Source: Putridiphycobacter sp045107045 (GTDB lineage: Bacteria; Bacteroidota; Bacteroidia; Flavobacteriales_D; Crocinitomicaceae). From it: 64,000 nucleotides of DNA. The DNA lies in NCBI GenBank assembly GCA_045107045.1, contig JBGCFR010000012.1, positions 35,832 to 99,831 on the forward strand, given 5' to 3'. Of this stretch, positions 17,208-25,429 are shown piece by piece. The position numbers and the translations under genes were made by a program. Within the stretch, counting starts at the first letter, position 1. Each line of letters begins with the position of its first letter. Under the pieces are notes generated by a model, which saw nothing but the letters and a program-made list of their open reading frames with translations, was not told the origin of the DNA and did no database searches.

Positions 17208-19511
17208 ATGAACCATAAAAAGAATTTCTGGGTAACAATACTCTGTATTTTAAGTATTTCTATAATCCATGGGCAAAATCGATTTACTTCATCAGATAAA
17301 ATCGAAAAAAAGATTGATAAACTGATTAGCAAAATGTCAGTGACAGAAAAAGTAGGGCAAACTTGCCAAATAACTTTAGATGCTATTTTAGCAGTTGATA
17401 AAAATAATAAACCGCTTGAACCATTAAAAATTGATGAGGTAAAATTAGCCGAAGCCCTTGATAAATATAAAGTAGGTTCAATGCTAAATGTGAGCTCCCA
17501 TACCTTAAGCTTAGATGAATGGGAAACAGTATTTTCCGCTGTAAATGCACCATTTTTAAACGGTACTAGTGATATTCCAATTATTTACGGTGTAGATGCC
17601 ATTCATGGTGTAAACTATACAAAAAAAGCCACGTTATTTCCTCAAGAAATTGGTCTTGCTGCTACCTGGAATAAAGACTTAGCGAAGAAGTTTGGAGAAA
17701 TTACGGCCTATGAAACAAGGGCATCTGGTATTAGATGGAATTTTTCTCCAGTACTTGATGTAGCTAGACAACCATTGTGGTCAAGATATTTCGAAACTTT
17801 AGGCGAAGATCCGTATTTGGCATCAGAAATGGGAAGAGAAATAGTTTTAGGTTACCAAGGTAGCGAGGAAACAGTTGGTTGTCATCATGTGGCGGCTTGT
17901 CTAAAACACTTTGTGGGATATAGCATGCCACAATCAGGAAGAGATAGAACGCCTGCGTGGATTCCAGAAAAATATATGACAGAAATTTATTTACCTCCCT
18001 TTAAAACTGCAATTGACGCCGGTGCAATGACTTTAATGATTAACAGTGGCGACGTCAATGGTATTCCTGGACATACTAACAAGGCTTTATTAACAGATTT
18101 ACTTAAAAACAGATGGGGGTTTAAGGGTTTTACGGTATCAGATTGGGAAGATTTTATAATGCTTGAAACTGTTCATAATGTGGCAAAAGATGCTCAGGAA
18201 GCCATTGTTTCAGCGATTAATGCTGGTGTTGATATGAGTATGGTTCCATTAGCTCCTCACTACAAAACCTATTGTGACCTCTTAAAAAAATCAGTAGAAG
18301 AAGGGAAAGTTTCAACTAAAAGATTAGATGATGCCGTGAGAAGAATTTTGAGGGTGAAATTTGCCACGGAACTATTTGACAAGAAAACTTATGAAGAGAT
18401 GGACTATCCTCTATTTGGAGGCACGGAATTTAAAATGGCAGCTCATTCTGCAGCACTAGAATCCATTACTTTACTTAAAAATAATGCTAATATACTTCCG
18501 TTAAATAAAAGCGCAAAGGTTTTAGTAGCCGGACCCGCAGCAAATAGTTTAACTAATTTAAATGGTGCTTGGACCCATACTTGGCAAGGCGTTGATTCAA
18601 ACTATAATTCTAAGGGATTCGAAACTATTTATGAGGCTATTGCCAAGAAGGTTGGAGCAGCTAACTGCAATTACAGTGAGGGTGTGAAAATGAATTATAT
18701 TGATGCATGGGAAAATTCAGTATTAGCGGACATTGAAGACTTTAAAATGAAAGCAAAAAGTTCAGACATAATTGTGTTGTGCTTAGGAGAGTTGCCATCA
18801 ACAGAAAAACCAGGTGACATAAGGTCGTTACGTTTACCACAAGCCCAGTTGGATCTGGCAAAAATTGCATTTGAGACTGGCAAAAAAGTTGTTCTTGTAA
18901 TGGTAGAAGCCCGTCCAAGGGTAATTCATGAAATAGTAGAGGGTTCAGCAGCTATTATTCAGGCATATTTACCTGGTGACCCCGGTGGTAAAGCATTGGC
19001 TGATATAATTTTTGGGGATGTTAACCCAAGTGGGAAATTGCCATACACTTATCCAAAATACGACGGTATATTTGAATTTTACGATCATCCTAGAAGTGTA
19101 GACCGCTCTGGCAAAACATATCAATTTGATGCATTTGATCCTGAATGGGAATTTGGATATGGGTTAAGCTATACTAGTTTCTCATACTCTAATCTTAGAG
19201 TAAATGAAAAAAAGATAACCAGTGAAGGGACTATTACTGTTGAAGTGACGGTAGAAAATACTGGAGACAAAGCAGGAAAAGAAGTCGTTCAACTTTACCT
19301 TTCAGATGAAAAAGCATCTATGGTTCCAGCTGGAAAAAGATTAGTACGATTTGAAAAAATTGACTTATTACCTCATGAAAGTAAAACTATAAAATTTATT
19401 ATTAATTTTGACGACCTAAAGTTTTCAGATTCTCAAGGGAATTGGATTACAGAACCAGGTATGTTTAATATTAGTATTAAAGATGCTTCAGTTCAATTTG
19501 AAGCGCAATAG
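17208..19511 (+). CDS. bglX: GH3 beta-glucosidase, BglX-like
   Basis: A 767-residue exported glycoside hydrolase of family 3. Signal peptide about 1-23. The (beta/alpha)8 domain carries KHFVGYSM, an unusually clear GRDRTPAWI segment and the nucleophile Asp312 in FTVSDWED. The alpha/beta sandwich domain follows, and a fibronectin type III-like domain closes the protein (about 660-767). Such enzymes release glucose from beta-1,3/1,4/1,6 oligosaccharides in the periplasm. The ATG at 17208 is preferred to a TTG at 17199. It shares an operon with the Nudix-type regulator (5-bp gap) and sits behind operator A. Laminarin-derived oligosaccharides are a likely but unproven substrate. Confidence 0.92.
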   Translation: MNHKKNFWVTILCILSISIIHGQNRFTSSDKIEKKIDKLISKMSVTEKVGQTCQITLDAILAVDKNNKPLEPLKIDEVKLAEALDKYKVGSMLNVSSHTLSLDEWETVFSAVNAPFLNGTSDIPIIYGVDAIHGVNYTKKATLFPQEIGLAATWNKDLAKKFGEITAYETRASGIRWNFSPVLDVARQPLWSRYFETLGEDPYLASEMGREIVLGYQGSEETVGCHHVAACLKHFVGYSMPQSGRDRTPAWIPEKYMTEIYLPPFKTAIDAGAMTLMINSGDVNGIPGHTNKALLTDLLKNRWGFKGFTVSDWEDFIMLETVHNVAKDAQEAIVSAINAGVDMSMVPLAPHYKTYCDLLKKSVEEGKVSTKRLDDAVRRILRVKFATELFDKKTYEEMDYPLFGGTEFKMAAHSAALESITLLKNNANILPLNKSAKVLVAGPAANSLTNLNGAWTHTWQGVDSNYNSKGFETIYEAIAKKVGAANCNYSEGVKMNYIDAWENSVLADIEDFKMKAKSSDIIVLCLGELPSTEKPGDIRSLRLPQAQLDLAKIAFETGKKVVLVMVEARPRVIHEIVEGSAAIIQAYLPGDPGGKALADIIFGDVNPSGKLPYTYPKYDGIFEFYDHPRSVDRSGKTYQFDAFDPEWEFGYGLSYTSFSYSNLRVNEKKITSEGTITVEVTVENTGDKAGKEVVQLYLSDEKASMVPAGKRLVRFEKIDLLPHESKTIKFIINFDDLKFSDSQGNWITEPGMFNISIKDASVQFEAQ

Positions 19512-19516
19512 TAGTT

Positions 19517-20212
19517 ATGGATAAAGTTGAAATTAGTAAGTTATTTTCTTATTCGTTTTCTGTTGATTCAGTTATTTTTGGATTTAAAGATGGTCAAATT
19601 CATGTTCTGTTAATTAAACGATCTGTTGAGCCATTCATTAATTCTTGGGCTATACCAGGAGACTTGGTTTATCCAACCGAAGATTTATCGATTGCAGCCA
19701 AACGAATTCTTACAGAATTGACCAGTATTAGCAATATTGATTTACACCAGGCTCAAACATTTGGTGAACCCAATAGACATCCTCAAGGTAGGGTAATTAC
19801 GACAGCGTATTTTGCATTAATACGAATTGAAAATTTTAAAATTGAAGCTTCCTCTTGGGCGGAAGCTGTTAAGTGGGTCCCGATTCATGAAGTGAAAGAA
19901 TTAGCATTTGATCATAATTTAATTTTAAAATCAACTTTTGATGTATTAAAACAAAAGTTAGCATCTGAACCAGTTTGCTTTGACTTATTGCCTCCAAAAT
20001 TCACTTTGAATCAAATGCAACAATTATTTGAATATGCCAATAGTTTAGAGATGGATAAAGCAAATTTTAGAAAAAAAATTAAAGCGATACCATTACTAAA
20101 ACTTGACGAAAAGCAAAAAAATGTAAAACACCGTCCTGCCAAACTGTTTTCATTTGACTCTGAAAAATACGAAGAGCTAGTAAAAAACAATGAATTCGTA
20201 TTTAAAATGTAA
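19517..20212 (+). CDS. Nudix-domain transcriptional regulator, NrtR/AraR-like, with degenerate catalytic box
   Basis: A 231-residue protein with an N-terminal Nudix-like fold (about 8-140) and a C-terminal winged-helix region (about 145-231; DLLPPKFTLNQMQQLFEYA, then FRKKIKA). This is the architecture of the NrtR family, which in Bacteroidota includes sugar regulators such as AraR. The Nudix box should read G-x5-E-x7-RE-U-x-EE-x-G-U; from Gly48 it has Thr54 for Glu, Lys62-Arg63 for Arg-Glu, Thr66-Glu67 for Glu-Glu and Thr69 for Gly, so hydrolase activity is probably lost. Co-transcribed with the beta-glucosidase gene; predicted to bind the TTATTGT-N7-ACAATAA sites. Confidence 0.85.
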   Translation: MDKVEISKLFSYSFSVDSVIFGFKDGQIHVLLIKRSVEPFINSWAIPGDLVYPTEDLSIAAKRILTELTSISNIDLHQAQTFGEPNRHPQGRVITTAYFALIRIENFKIEASSWAEAVKWVPIHEVKELAFDHNLILKSTFDVLKQKLASEPVCFDLLPPKFTLNQMQQLFEYANSLEMDKANFRKKIKAIPLLKLDEKQKNVKHRPAKLFSFDSEKYEELVKNNEFVFKM

Positions 20213-20512
20213 TGACATTACTGACCCTATAATAAATACGAAATTTCACCTCTATACTCTACTATTGTTTCTTCTTTTAGGATGCACAAATCTCAAAGCG
20301 AAATTTTAATTTTGAAATTAAGTTATTGTAGTATGTACAATAATAGATTTTATTTTTAACTTGCGTAAACATTCTTGAAAAAAAGAATAGAATTGCTTTA
20401 TTAGAATTTGATAATTATTGTAGCTATATTTCGGATTATAGTGCACAATTATTTTAAACTGTATAAAGAACTAGTGGTTTTCGATAAAGCTGCATTAACT
20501 TAAAATATAACA
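20213..20512. other. 300-bp intergenic region before the sugar transporter
   Basis: No gene is seen. It holds operator B (20323-20343), a possible -7 box TATTTTTA at 20351-20358, a lone half-site TTATTGT at 20415-20421 and a second possible -7 box TATATTTC at 20425-20432. Transcription from the first box would leave a leader of about 150 bases. I see no recognisable riboswitch. Confidence 0.55.
20323..20343. promoter_or_regulatory. Palindromic operator B, before the sugar transporter
   Basis: Exact TTATTGT-N7-ACAATAA; the arms extend to 8 bp (TTATTGTA/TACAATAA). A TATTTTTA box starts 7 bp downstream, the same geometry as at the other three sites. The preceding gene on this strand is the Nudix-type regulator. 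Confidence 0.8.
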
Positions 20513-22270
20513 ATGAGTCAAAACAAAAACAATGGTGCTCTAGCCACATTATCAACTGTCTTTTTTTTCTGGGGCTTTATTGCAGCCGGAAACAGTGTAT
20601 TTATTCCATTTTGTAAGAATTACTTTAGTTTAGACCAATTTCAAAGTCAATTAATTGATTTTGCTTTTTACATGGCCTATTATGTTGGCGCACTTACAAT
20701 TTTTCTTATCAGCACTTTGGCTGGCAAAGACTTTATTAATAAATGGGGGTATAAAAAAAGCATAGTGATTGGCTTATTGCTCTCTGCTTTTGGTTCATTG
20801 GTTATGATTCTATCAGTATACATGAACTTATTTTCAGGTATGCTAATTGGATTGTTTGTTGTGGCTCTTGGGTTTTCATTGCAACAAACCTCAGCTAACC
20901 CATTTATGATATTACTAGGTGATGAGGCTACTGGTGCAAGCAGAATTAACCTTGGTGGAGGTATTAATAGTTTGGGGACCACCATAGGGCCATTAATTAT
21001 TGCTTTGGCTTTATTTGGCTCAACAAAGCCTTTGAGCGATAGCATGATTAAGGACTTACCAATGACTAAAGTCATTATACTATATTCCTGCGTTGCCCTA
21101 CTTTTTATGATGGTATCCGCCCTATTTGGGCTTTCCAAAAAATTACCTTCTGGTCAAATTGAGGATGACTCCGAAGCAATTAAAACTGAAGTAGAGGATA
21201 AGCCAATAAACGCAGCGACCACCCTAATTTCAATGACAGTACTATTAATTTTCTGCTTTGTACCAGTATTTTATAGTTATACCACACAAGAATCAAAGGA
21301 TTTAAAGAATTTTGAAACCAAACTTGCAGAACTCAGTCCTGAAGAGTATACAACGAATACTGAATTAGTTACTTATTTAGGTCAACAAATTGAACTTTTA
21401 AAAACACCACTTGATAATAGCAGAGTAATGTGGCTTTCTTTTGGTTTAATTGTGATAGTTGGTGGGATATTTTTCGCTTTCACACAGGGCAAAAAACAAA
21501 AAATTGGTTGGGGTGCCATGCAATACCCTCAACTTACATTAGGAATGCTTGCCATATTTGTATATGTAGGTGTTGAAGTAGCCATTGGTAGTAACCTAGG
21601 AGAATTATTAAAAGACCCAAAATTTGGAGGATATAGCTCGTCTGAAATTGCACCATTCATTGCTATGTTTTGGGGCAGTTTAATGATTGGCAGATGGACT
21701 GGAGCCATCAATGCCTTCGATTTTTCTGAGGGGTTAAAAAAGAAATTACGTGTTATTGTTCCAATTAGCGCCTTTATAGTAGTGCTGGCATTAACATGGG
21801 CAGCTGGTTATAAAATTGAAGCATTGTATTGGTATACTGTGTGTGTAATAGTGCAAATAGTTGCTTTTATTCTAACTAGAGACAAACCAGCTCTAACATT
21901 AGGCGTATTTGGTATTCTAGGTGTTATTGCTATCTTAGTTGGTATTTCTACCAGTGGAATGGTGGCCATTTATGCATTTTTAAGCTGTGGTCTTTTTTGC
22001 TCAATTATGTGGCCTTCTATATTCTCATTATCACTTGCCGGTCTTGGAAAGTTCCAACCACAAGGATCAGCATTTTTAGTAATGATGATTTTAGGTGGTG
22101 CAATCATTCCTCCAATTCAAGGAAAATTAGCAGATATCACCGGAATACAAAGTTCGTTTATTATAGGTGTTTTTTGCTTCGCCTATTTGGTGTTTTTTGC
22201 TCTTTATCTGAGAGTAATTCTAAAGAAACAAGGCGTATCATTAGATGATGCGGTTGGTGGTGGTCATTAA
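20513..22270 (+). CDS. Sugar MFS transporter, FucP/GluP (FHS) family
   Basis: A 585-residue polytopic membrane protein. The N-terminal part (LSTVFFFWGFIAAGNSVFIPF, then LGFSLQQTSANPFMILLG) matches the fucose/glucose-galactose:H+ symporter family. It is far longer than the usual 410-440 residues: a segment at about 210-310 adds a charged stretch, an extra hydrophobic helix and a soluble loop (ESKDLKNFETKLAELSPEEY). The C-terminal half resumes the normal MFS pattern. Position between the beta-glucosidase and kinase/Entner-Doudoroff genes, with a shared operator, makes glucose the likely substrate (inference). Confidence 0.85.
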   Translation: MSQNKNNGALATLSTVFFFWGFIAAGNSVFIPFCKNYFSLDQFQSQLIDFAFYMAYYVGALTIFLISTLAGKDFINKWGYKKSIVIGLLLSAFGSLVMILSVYMNLFSGMLIGLFVVALGFSLQQTSANPFMILLGDEATGASRINLGGGINSLGTTIGPLIIALALFGSTKPLSDSMIKDLPMTKVIILYSCVALLFMMVSALFGLSKKLPSGQIEDDSEAIKTEVEDKPINAATTLISMTVLLIFCFVPVFYSYTTQESKDLKNFETKLAELSPEEYTTNTELVTYLGQQIELLKTPLDNSRVMWLSFGLIVIVGGIFFAFTQGKKQKIGWGAMQYPQLTLGMLAIFVYVGVEVAIGSNLGELLKDPKFGGYSSSEIAPFIAMFWGSLMIGRWTGAINAFDFSEGLKKKLRVIVPISAFIVVLALTWAAGYKIEALYWYTVCVIVQIVAFILTRDKPALTLGVFGILGVIAILVGISTSGMVAIYAFLSCGLFCSIMWPSIFSLSLAGLGKFQPQGSAFLVMMILGGAIIPPIQGKLADITGIQSSFIIGVFCFAYLVFFALYLRVILKKQGVSLDDAVGGGH

Positions 22271-22335
22271 CCTAGGTCAACTCTTTTTATTAAATTGTAG
22301 AGTTAATGCAAACTTGCTTATGTTTGATCCCTACT

Positions 22336-23187
22336 TTATGATTTTACGACCACTCTTTGGTGATAATTAATTAGTCCAGTAATTGGTTTCTGAATAATTT
22401 GACCCAATTTTATATTATGGAAATCGCATGCTTTTTTAAGCTCTTTTGAAAACAAAAAGGCAATTGACCCAATAAAGTGAGCTTTATACATCTTATAATT
22501 TGGATAGCAGCAAACATGTTCTTCAATGAAGTGTTTAAAACCTTCATATATCATCTCTTTAAAATAAATATCATCCCCGTGTTTCACCACAAACCTCATA
22601 AAAGAAGCTAGATATACGTTTGCATTTGGCAACATATATACATTCTTTATTATATCCTCTTTTGTTAACCCTAAATCATTAGCTAAGGCATTATGTATGT
22701 TCTGTGGCAATTTATTGTATAAAAAATCCGTCAATAATTTCTTTCCAAAATATGAACCACTCCCCTCATCACCTAAGATGTAACCTAATGCAGGCACTTC
22801 TTCAAAAACATCCTTACCATCAAAAAAACATGAGTTAGACCCTGTGCCAATAATACAAGATATTGATGGCTCTCCTTCATAAGTTGCAAAAGCGCATGCT
22901 TTCAAATCATGATCAACTACAATATTTGCATCAGGAAACACTCTTTGCAAACCTTTTTCAATTATTGCGTTTAATGAATCCGAAGAGCATCCTGCTCCAT
23001 AAAAAAATAAATTCGTTATTTTATCTCTGAACCAAAACAATTCTTTGTTTTCACATATAGCGTCATATACTGAATCTTCATCATGAAAAAAGGGATTTAG
23101 TCCAATTGTATAATATTCATGTCTATTCTCACCATCTACTATTACCCAATCACTTTTCGTAGAACCACTATCTACTATCAAATCCAT
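22336..23187 (-). CDS. BadF/BadG-type sugar kinase (N-acetylglucosamine kinase family)
   Basis: A 283-residue ASKHA-fold kinase. The phosphate-1 loop is DSGSTKSDWVIVDG (residues 6-19), phosphate-2 is IGTGSNSCFF, and ILGDEGSGSYFGKKLL marks the BadF/NagK group. Family members phosphorylate GlcNAc, glucosamine or glucose. Here it is divergent from zwf across a shared operator, and no other glucokinase is in the window. Phosphorylation of imported glucose to feed Zwf is therefore the natural role, though the family name alone would suggest an amino sugar. Cytoplasmic. Confidence 0.85.
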   Translation of the reverse strand: MDLIVDSGSTKSDWVIVDGENRHEYYTIGLNPFFHDEDSVYDAICENKELFWFRDKITNLFFYGAGCSSDSLNAIIEKGLQRVFPDANIVVDHDLKACAFATYEGEPSISCIIGTGSNSCFFDGKDVFEEVPALGYILGDEGSGSYFGKKLLTDFLYNKLPQNIHNALANDLGLTKEDIIKNVYMLPNANVYLASFMRFVVKHGDDIYFKEMIYEGFKHFIEEHVCCYPNYKMYKAHFIGSIAFLFSKELKKACDFHNIKLGQIIQKPITGLINYHQRVVVKS

Positions 23188-23224
23188 ATTGTTAAATTTA
23201 AAATTTTTATTGTTACCTTTCTTA

Positions 23225-23232
23225 CAAATATA
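23225..23232 (-). promoter_or_regulatory. -7 box of the sugar kinase gene
   Basis: TATATTTG on the minus strand, 37 bp before the kinase ATG. Its -33 region would fall inside operator C. Confidence 0.5.
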
Positions 23233-23248
23233 TAATATTAAAACTAAT

Positions 23249-23271
23249 CTTATTGTAATTATAACAATAAG
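23249..23271. promoter_or_regulatory. Palindromic operator C, between the sugar kinase and zwf
   Basis: Exact TTATTGT-N7-ACAATAA (23250-23270); arms extend to 8 bp with an outer C/G pair. The -7 box of zwf begins 5 bp to the right, and the -7 box of the kinase lies 17 bp to the left. One bound protein could therefore block both divergent promoters. A further half-site TTATTGT lies at 23207-23213 in the kinase leader. Confidence 0.8.
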
Positions 23272-23275
23272 TATT

Positions 23276-23283
23276 TATATTTG
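23276..23283 (+). promoter_or_regulatory. -7 box of the zwf-pgl-edd-eda operon
   Basis: TATATTTG, 20 bp before the GTG start of zwf and 5 bp after operator C. Confidence 0.6.
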
Positions 23284-23303
23284 TTTTGAAAAATTTATAG
23301 TTC

Positions 23304-24767
23304 GTGAAGAAAGTAAAAACAATAAAGCCCTTTAATGCTGTTATTTTTGGAGGTGATGGAGACTTAGCCCTTAGAAAAATTTATCCTGCTTTTTTTCATA
23401 GGTTTGTAGACAAGCAGCTCAACGTTGATTATCAAATTTATGCAGTTACCCGGCATACTGGCAATGAGTCTGAGTTTTTCGAATCTTTAAAAAAATTTAT
23501 CGAAACATCAATTGATTATAAAGTAGATAAAAGTCTGATAGATCTATTTACGGAAAAAATAAATTTAATCTGTTTGGCAGAAGCCTCTGTTTTAGAATAC
23601 GGCAAACTAAAGGAGGCAATTAAAGAGACAAACAATTACCAAAGTGTTTTTTACTTATCGACACCATCAGCCGCTTTTGGTTCAATTTGCGGTACACTAA
23701 AGGAGGCTGGTTTGATAAACACAAATAGTAAAGTTGTTCTTGAAAAACCATTGGGAAATAGTTTAGCCACCTCACAAGAAATTCAGGCTGAAGTAGGTAA
23801 ATCATTTACAGAAGGGCAAATTTATAGAATTGATCACTATTTAGGCAAAGAAACAGTTCAAAATTTAATGGTTTTGCGTTTTGCTAATCACCTGTTTGAA
23901 TCATCATGGGATTCTGAACATATTGAAAGTGTTCAGATTACCGTTGCTGAAAGTTTGGGTGTCGAAAAACGTGGACCATATTATGACAAAAGTGGTGCAT
24001 TGCTGGATATGGTTCAAAATCACCTATTACAATTACTATGCTTAATAGCAATGGAGCCACCATCTAAATTAGAAGCAAATTATTTGAGAGATGAAAAGCT
24101 TAAAGTTCTTAATGCATTAAGACCTTTCAATAATAAAACTGTTGTTACAGATACTGTTCGTGGACAATATACCCGTGGATCTGTTGATGGTAACAAAGTA
24201 AATTCCTACTTGGAGGACATAGAAAAATACGAATCTGAAACAGACACCTATGTCGCCATTAAAACATATATTGACAATTGGCGCTGGAAAAACACTCCCT
24301 TTTACCTAAGAACTGGTAAAAGAATGGTTAAAAGATATTCAGAAATTGTCATCAACTTCAAATCTGTTAAGCATAACGTATTTAATCAAAATGATAAAAT
24401 ACCTGGAAACAAATTAATCATGAGATTGCAGCCAGAAGAGAGAATTGAATTAGTTCAAATGACAAAAATACCTGGGCCAGGTGGTTATCGTTATAAACCC
24501 ATTTCTTTAAAGCTAGATTATATGGATTCTTTTTCAGAGCGTTTTCCTGAGGCGTATGAGCGACTTCTCATTGATATTTTAAGAGGTGAACAAACTCTGT
24601 TCATGAGACAAGATGAATTGGAAACTGCTTGGGTTTGGATTGAATCTATTGTAAAAAGTTGGAAAGCGACTCACCATAAAAACGTACTATACGAGGCTGG
24701 GTCATGGGGACCTGGTGATAATGTGTTAAATGATGGCCATTTTTGGGCAACAAATAAGACGGACTAA
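23304..24767 (+). CDS. zwf: Glucose-6-phosphate 1-dehydrogenase
   Basis: A 487-residue enzyme oxidising glucose-6-phosphate to 6-phosphogluconolactone. The nucleotide-binding motif is FGGDGDLALRK (15-25) and the catalytic segment is RIDHYLGKE with His178 and Lys182. The length is normal. No ATG is near the N-terminus; the GTG at 23304 gives the usual KKVKTIKPFNAVIFGG start. First gene of an operon with pgl (2-bp gap), edd (overlap) and eda; controlled from operator C. Coenzyme preference cannot be read reliably. Confidence 0.96.
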   Translation: MKKVKTIKPFNAVIFGGDGDLALRKIYPAFFHRFVDKQLNVDYQIYAVTRHTGNESEFFESLKKFIETSIDYKVDKSLIDLFTEKINLICLAEASVLEYGKLKEAIKETNNYQSVFYLSTPSAAFGSICGTLKEAGLINTNSKVVLEKPLGNSLATSQEIQAEVGKSFTEGQIYRIDHYLGKETVQNLMVLRFANHLFESSWDSEHIESVQITVAESLGVEKRGPYYDKSGALLDMVQNHLLQLLCLIAMEPPSKLEANYLRDEKLKVLNALRPFNNKTVVTDTVRGQYTRGSVDGNKVNSYLEDIEKYESETDTYVAIKTYIDNWRWKNTPFYLRTGKRMVKRYSEIVINFKSVKHNVFNQNDKIPGNKLIMRLQPEERIELVQMTKIPGPGGYRYKPISLKLDYMDSFSERFPEAYERLLIDILRGEQTLFMRQDELETAWVWIESIVKSWKATHHKNVLYEAGSWGPGDNVLNDGHFWATNKTD

Positions 24768-24769
24768 TA

Positions 24770-25429
24770 ATGGATGTATTTAACAACAAAGAAGCATTAG
24801 AACAGGAGCTGCTTAGCGATTTAATAGAAATAATAAATGCTGCCATTAATAAATTTGGTGATAGCAGAATTCTACTTTCAGGTGGAAGTACGCCAAAACA
24901 TTTATACCAAAAATTTGCAGAAACAGACATTGATTGGACCAAAGTGCATATTGGTCTTGTGGATGATAGAAATGTGCCCCTTGATAATGATTTCAGCAAC
25001 GAAAAAATGATTAGAAATATATTTTCTGAAGCTAATGTTGATTTAGTGTCTATTTATAGCATGACCAAAAGAGAAGTAGAGCAAGAGACGATTAATGAAT
25101 ACAATATTTTTAAAAGCAGAACTGATTTTGTTTTACTGGGTATGGGAACGGATGGTCATACCGCATCACTATTTCCAGACGATAAAACATCAGAAGCCCT
25201 TCTAAATTCTGAAGAAATTAGCATTGCCCAAACAAATGCACCACAATATCCTCAAGATAGAATTACTTGTAGCAAAGGTCTAATTAAAAATAGTTATCAT
25301 ATTGCTTTAATGATTTTTGGAGAAGAAAAAAAGGAAGTATTCAATCAATCAAAAATTGATAGAAAACCCATTACGTATTTTATAGAGGAGTGTCCTCAGA
25401 TGAAAACATACTATAGTTCATTACCATGA
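24770..25429 (+). CDS. pgl: 6-phosphogluconolactonase
   Basis: A 219-residue protein of the DevB/Pgl type (glucosamine-6-phosphate isomerase fold). The motifs LSGGSTPKHLY near residue 35 and GMGTDGHTASLFP near 125 are diagnostic. It hydrolyses 6-phosphogluconolactone to 6-phosphogluconate. Its stop overlaps the edd start (ATGA), so translation is likely coupled. Confidence 0.94.
   Translation: MDVFNNKEALEQELLSDLIEIINAAINKFGDSRILLSGGSTPKHLYQKFAETDIDWTKVHIGLVDDRNVPLDNDFSNEKMIRNIFSEANVDLVSIYSMTKREVEQETINEYNIFKSRTDFVLLGMGTDGHTASLFPDDKTSEALLNSEEISIAQTNAPQYPQDRITCSKGLIKNSYHIALMIFGEEKKEVFNQSKIDRKPITYFIEECPQMKTYYSSLP

Noticed and set aside
20680..21138. Open frame of 152 codons opposite the sugar transporter gene
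   Set aside because: It lies wholly inside a clear transporter gene on the other strand and its product has no recognisable family; open antisense frames are common opposite hydrophobic genes.
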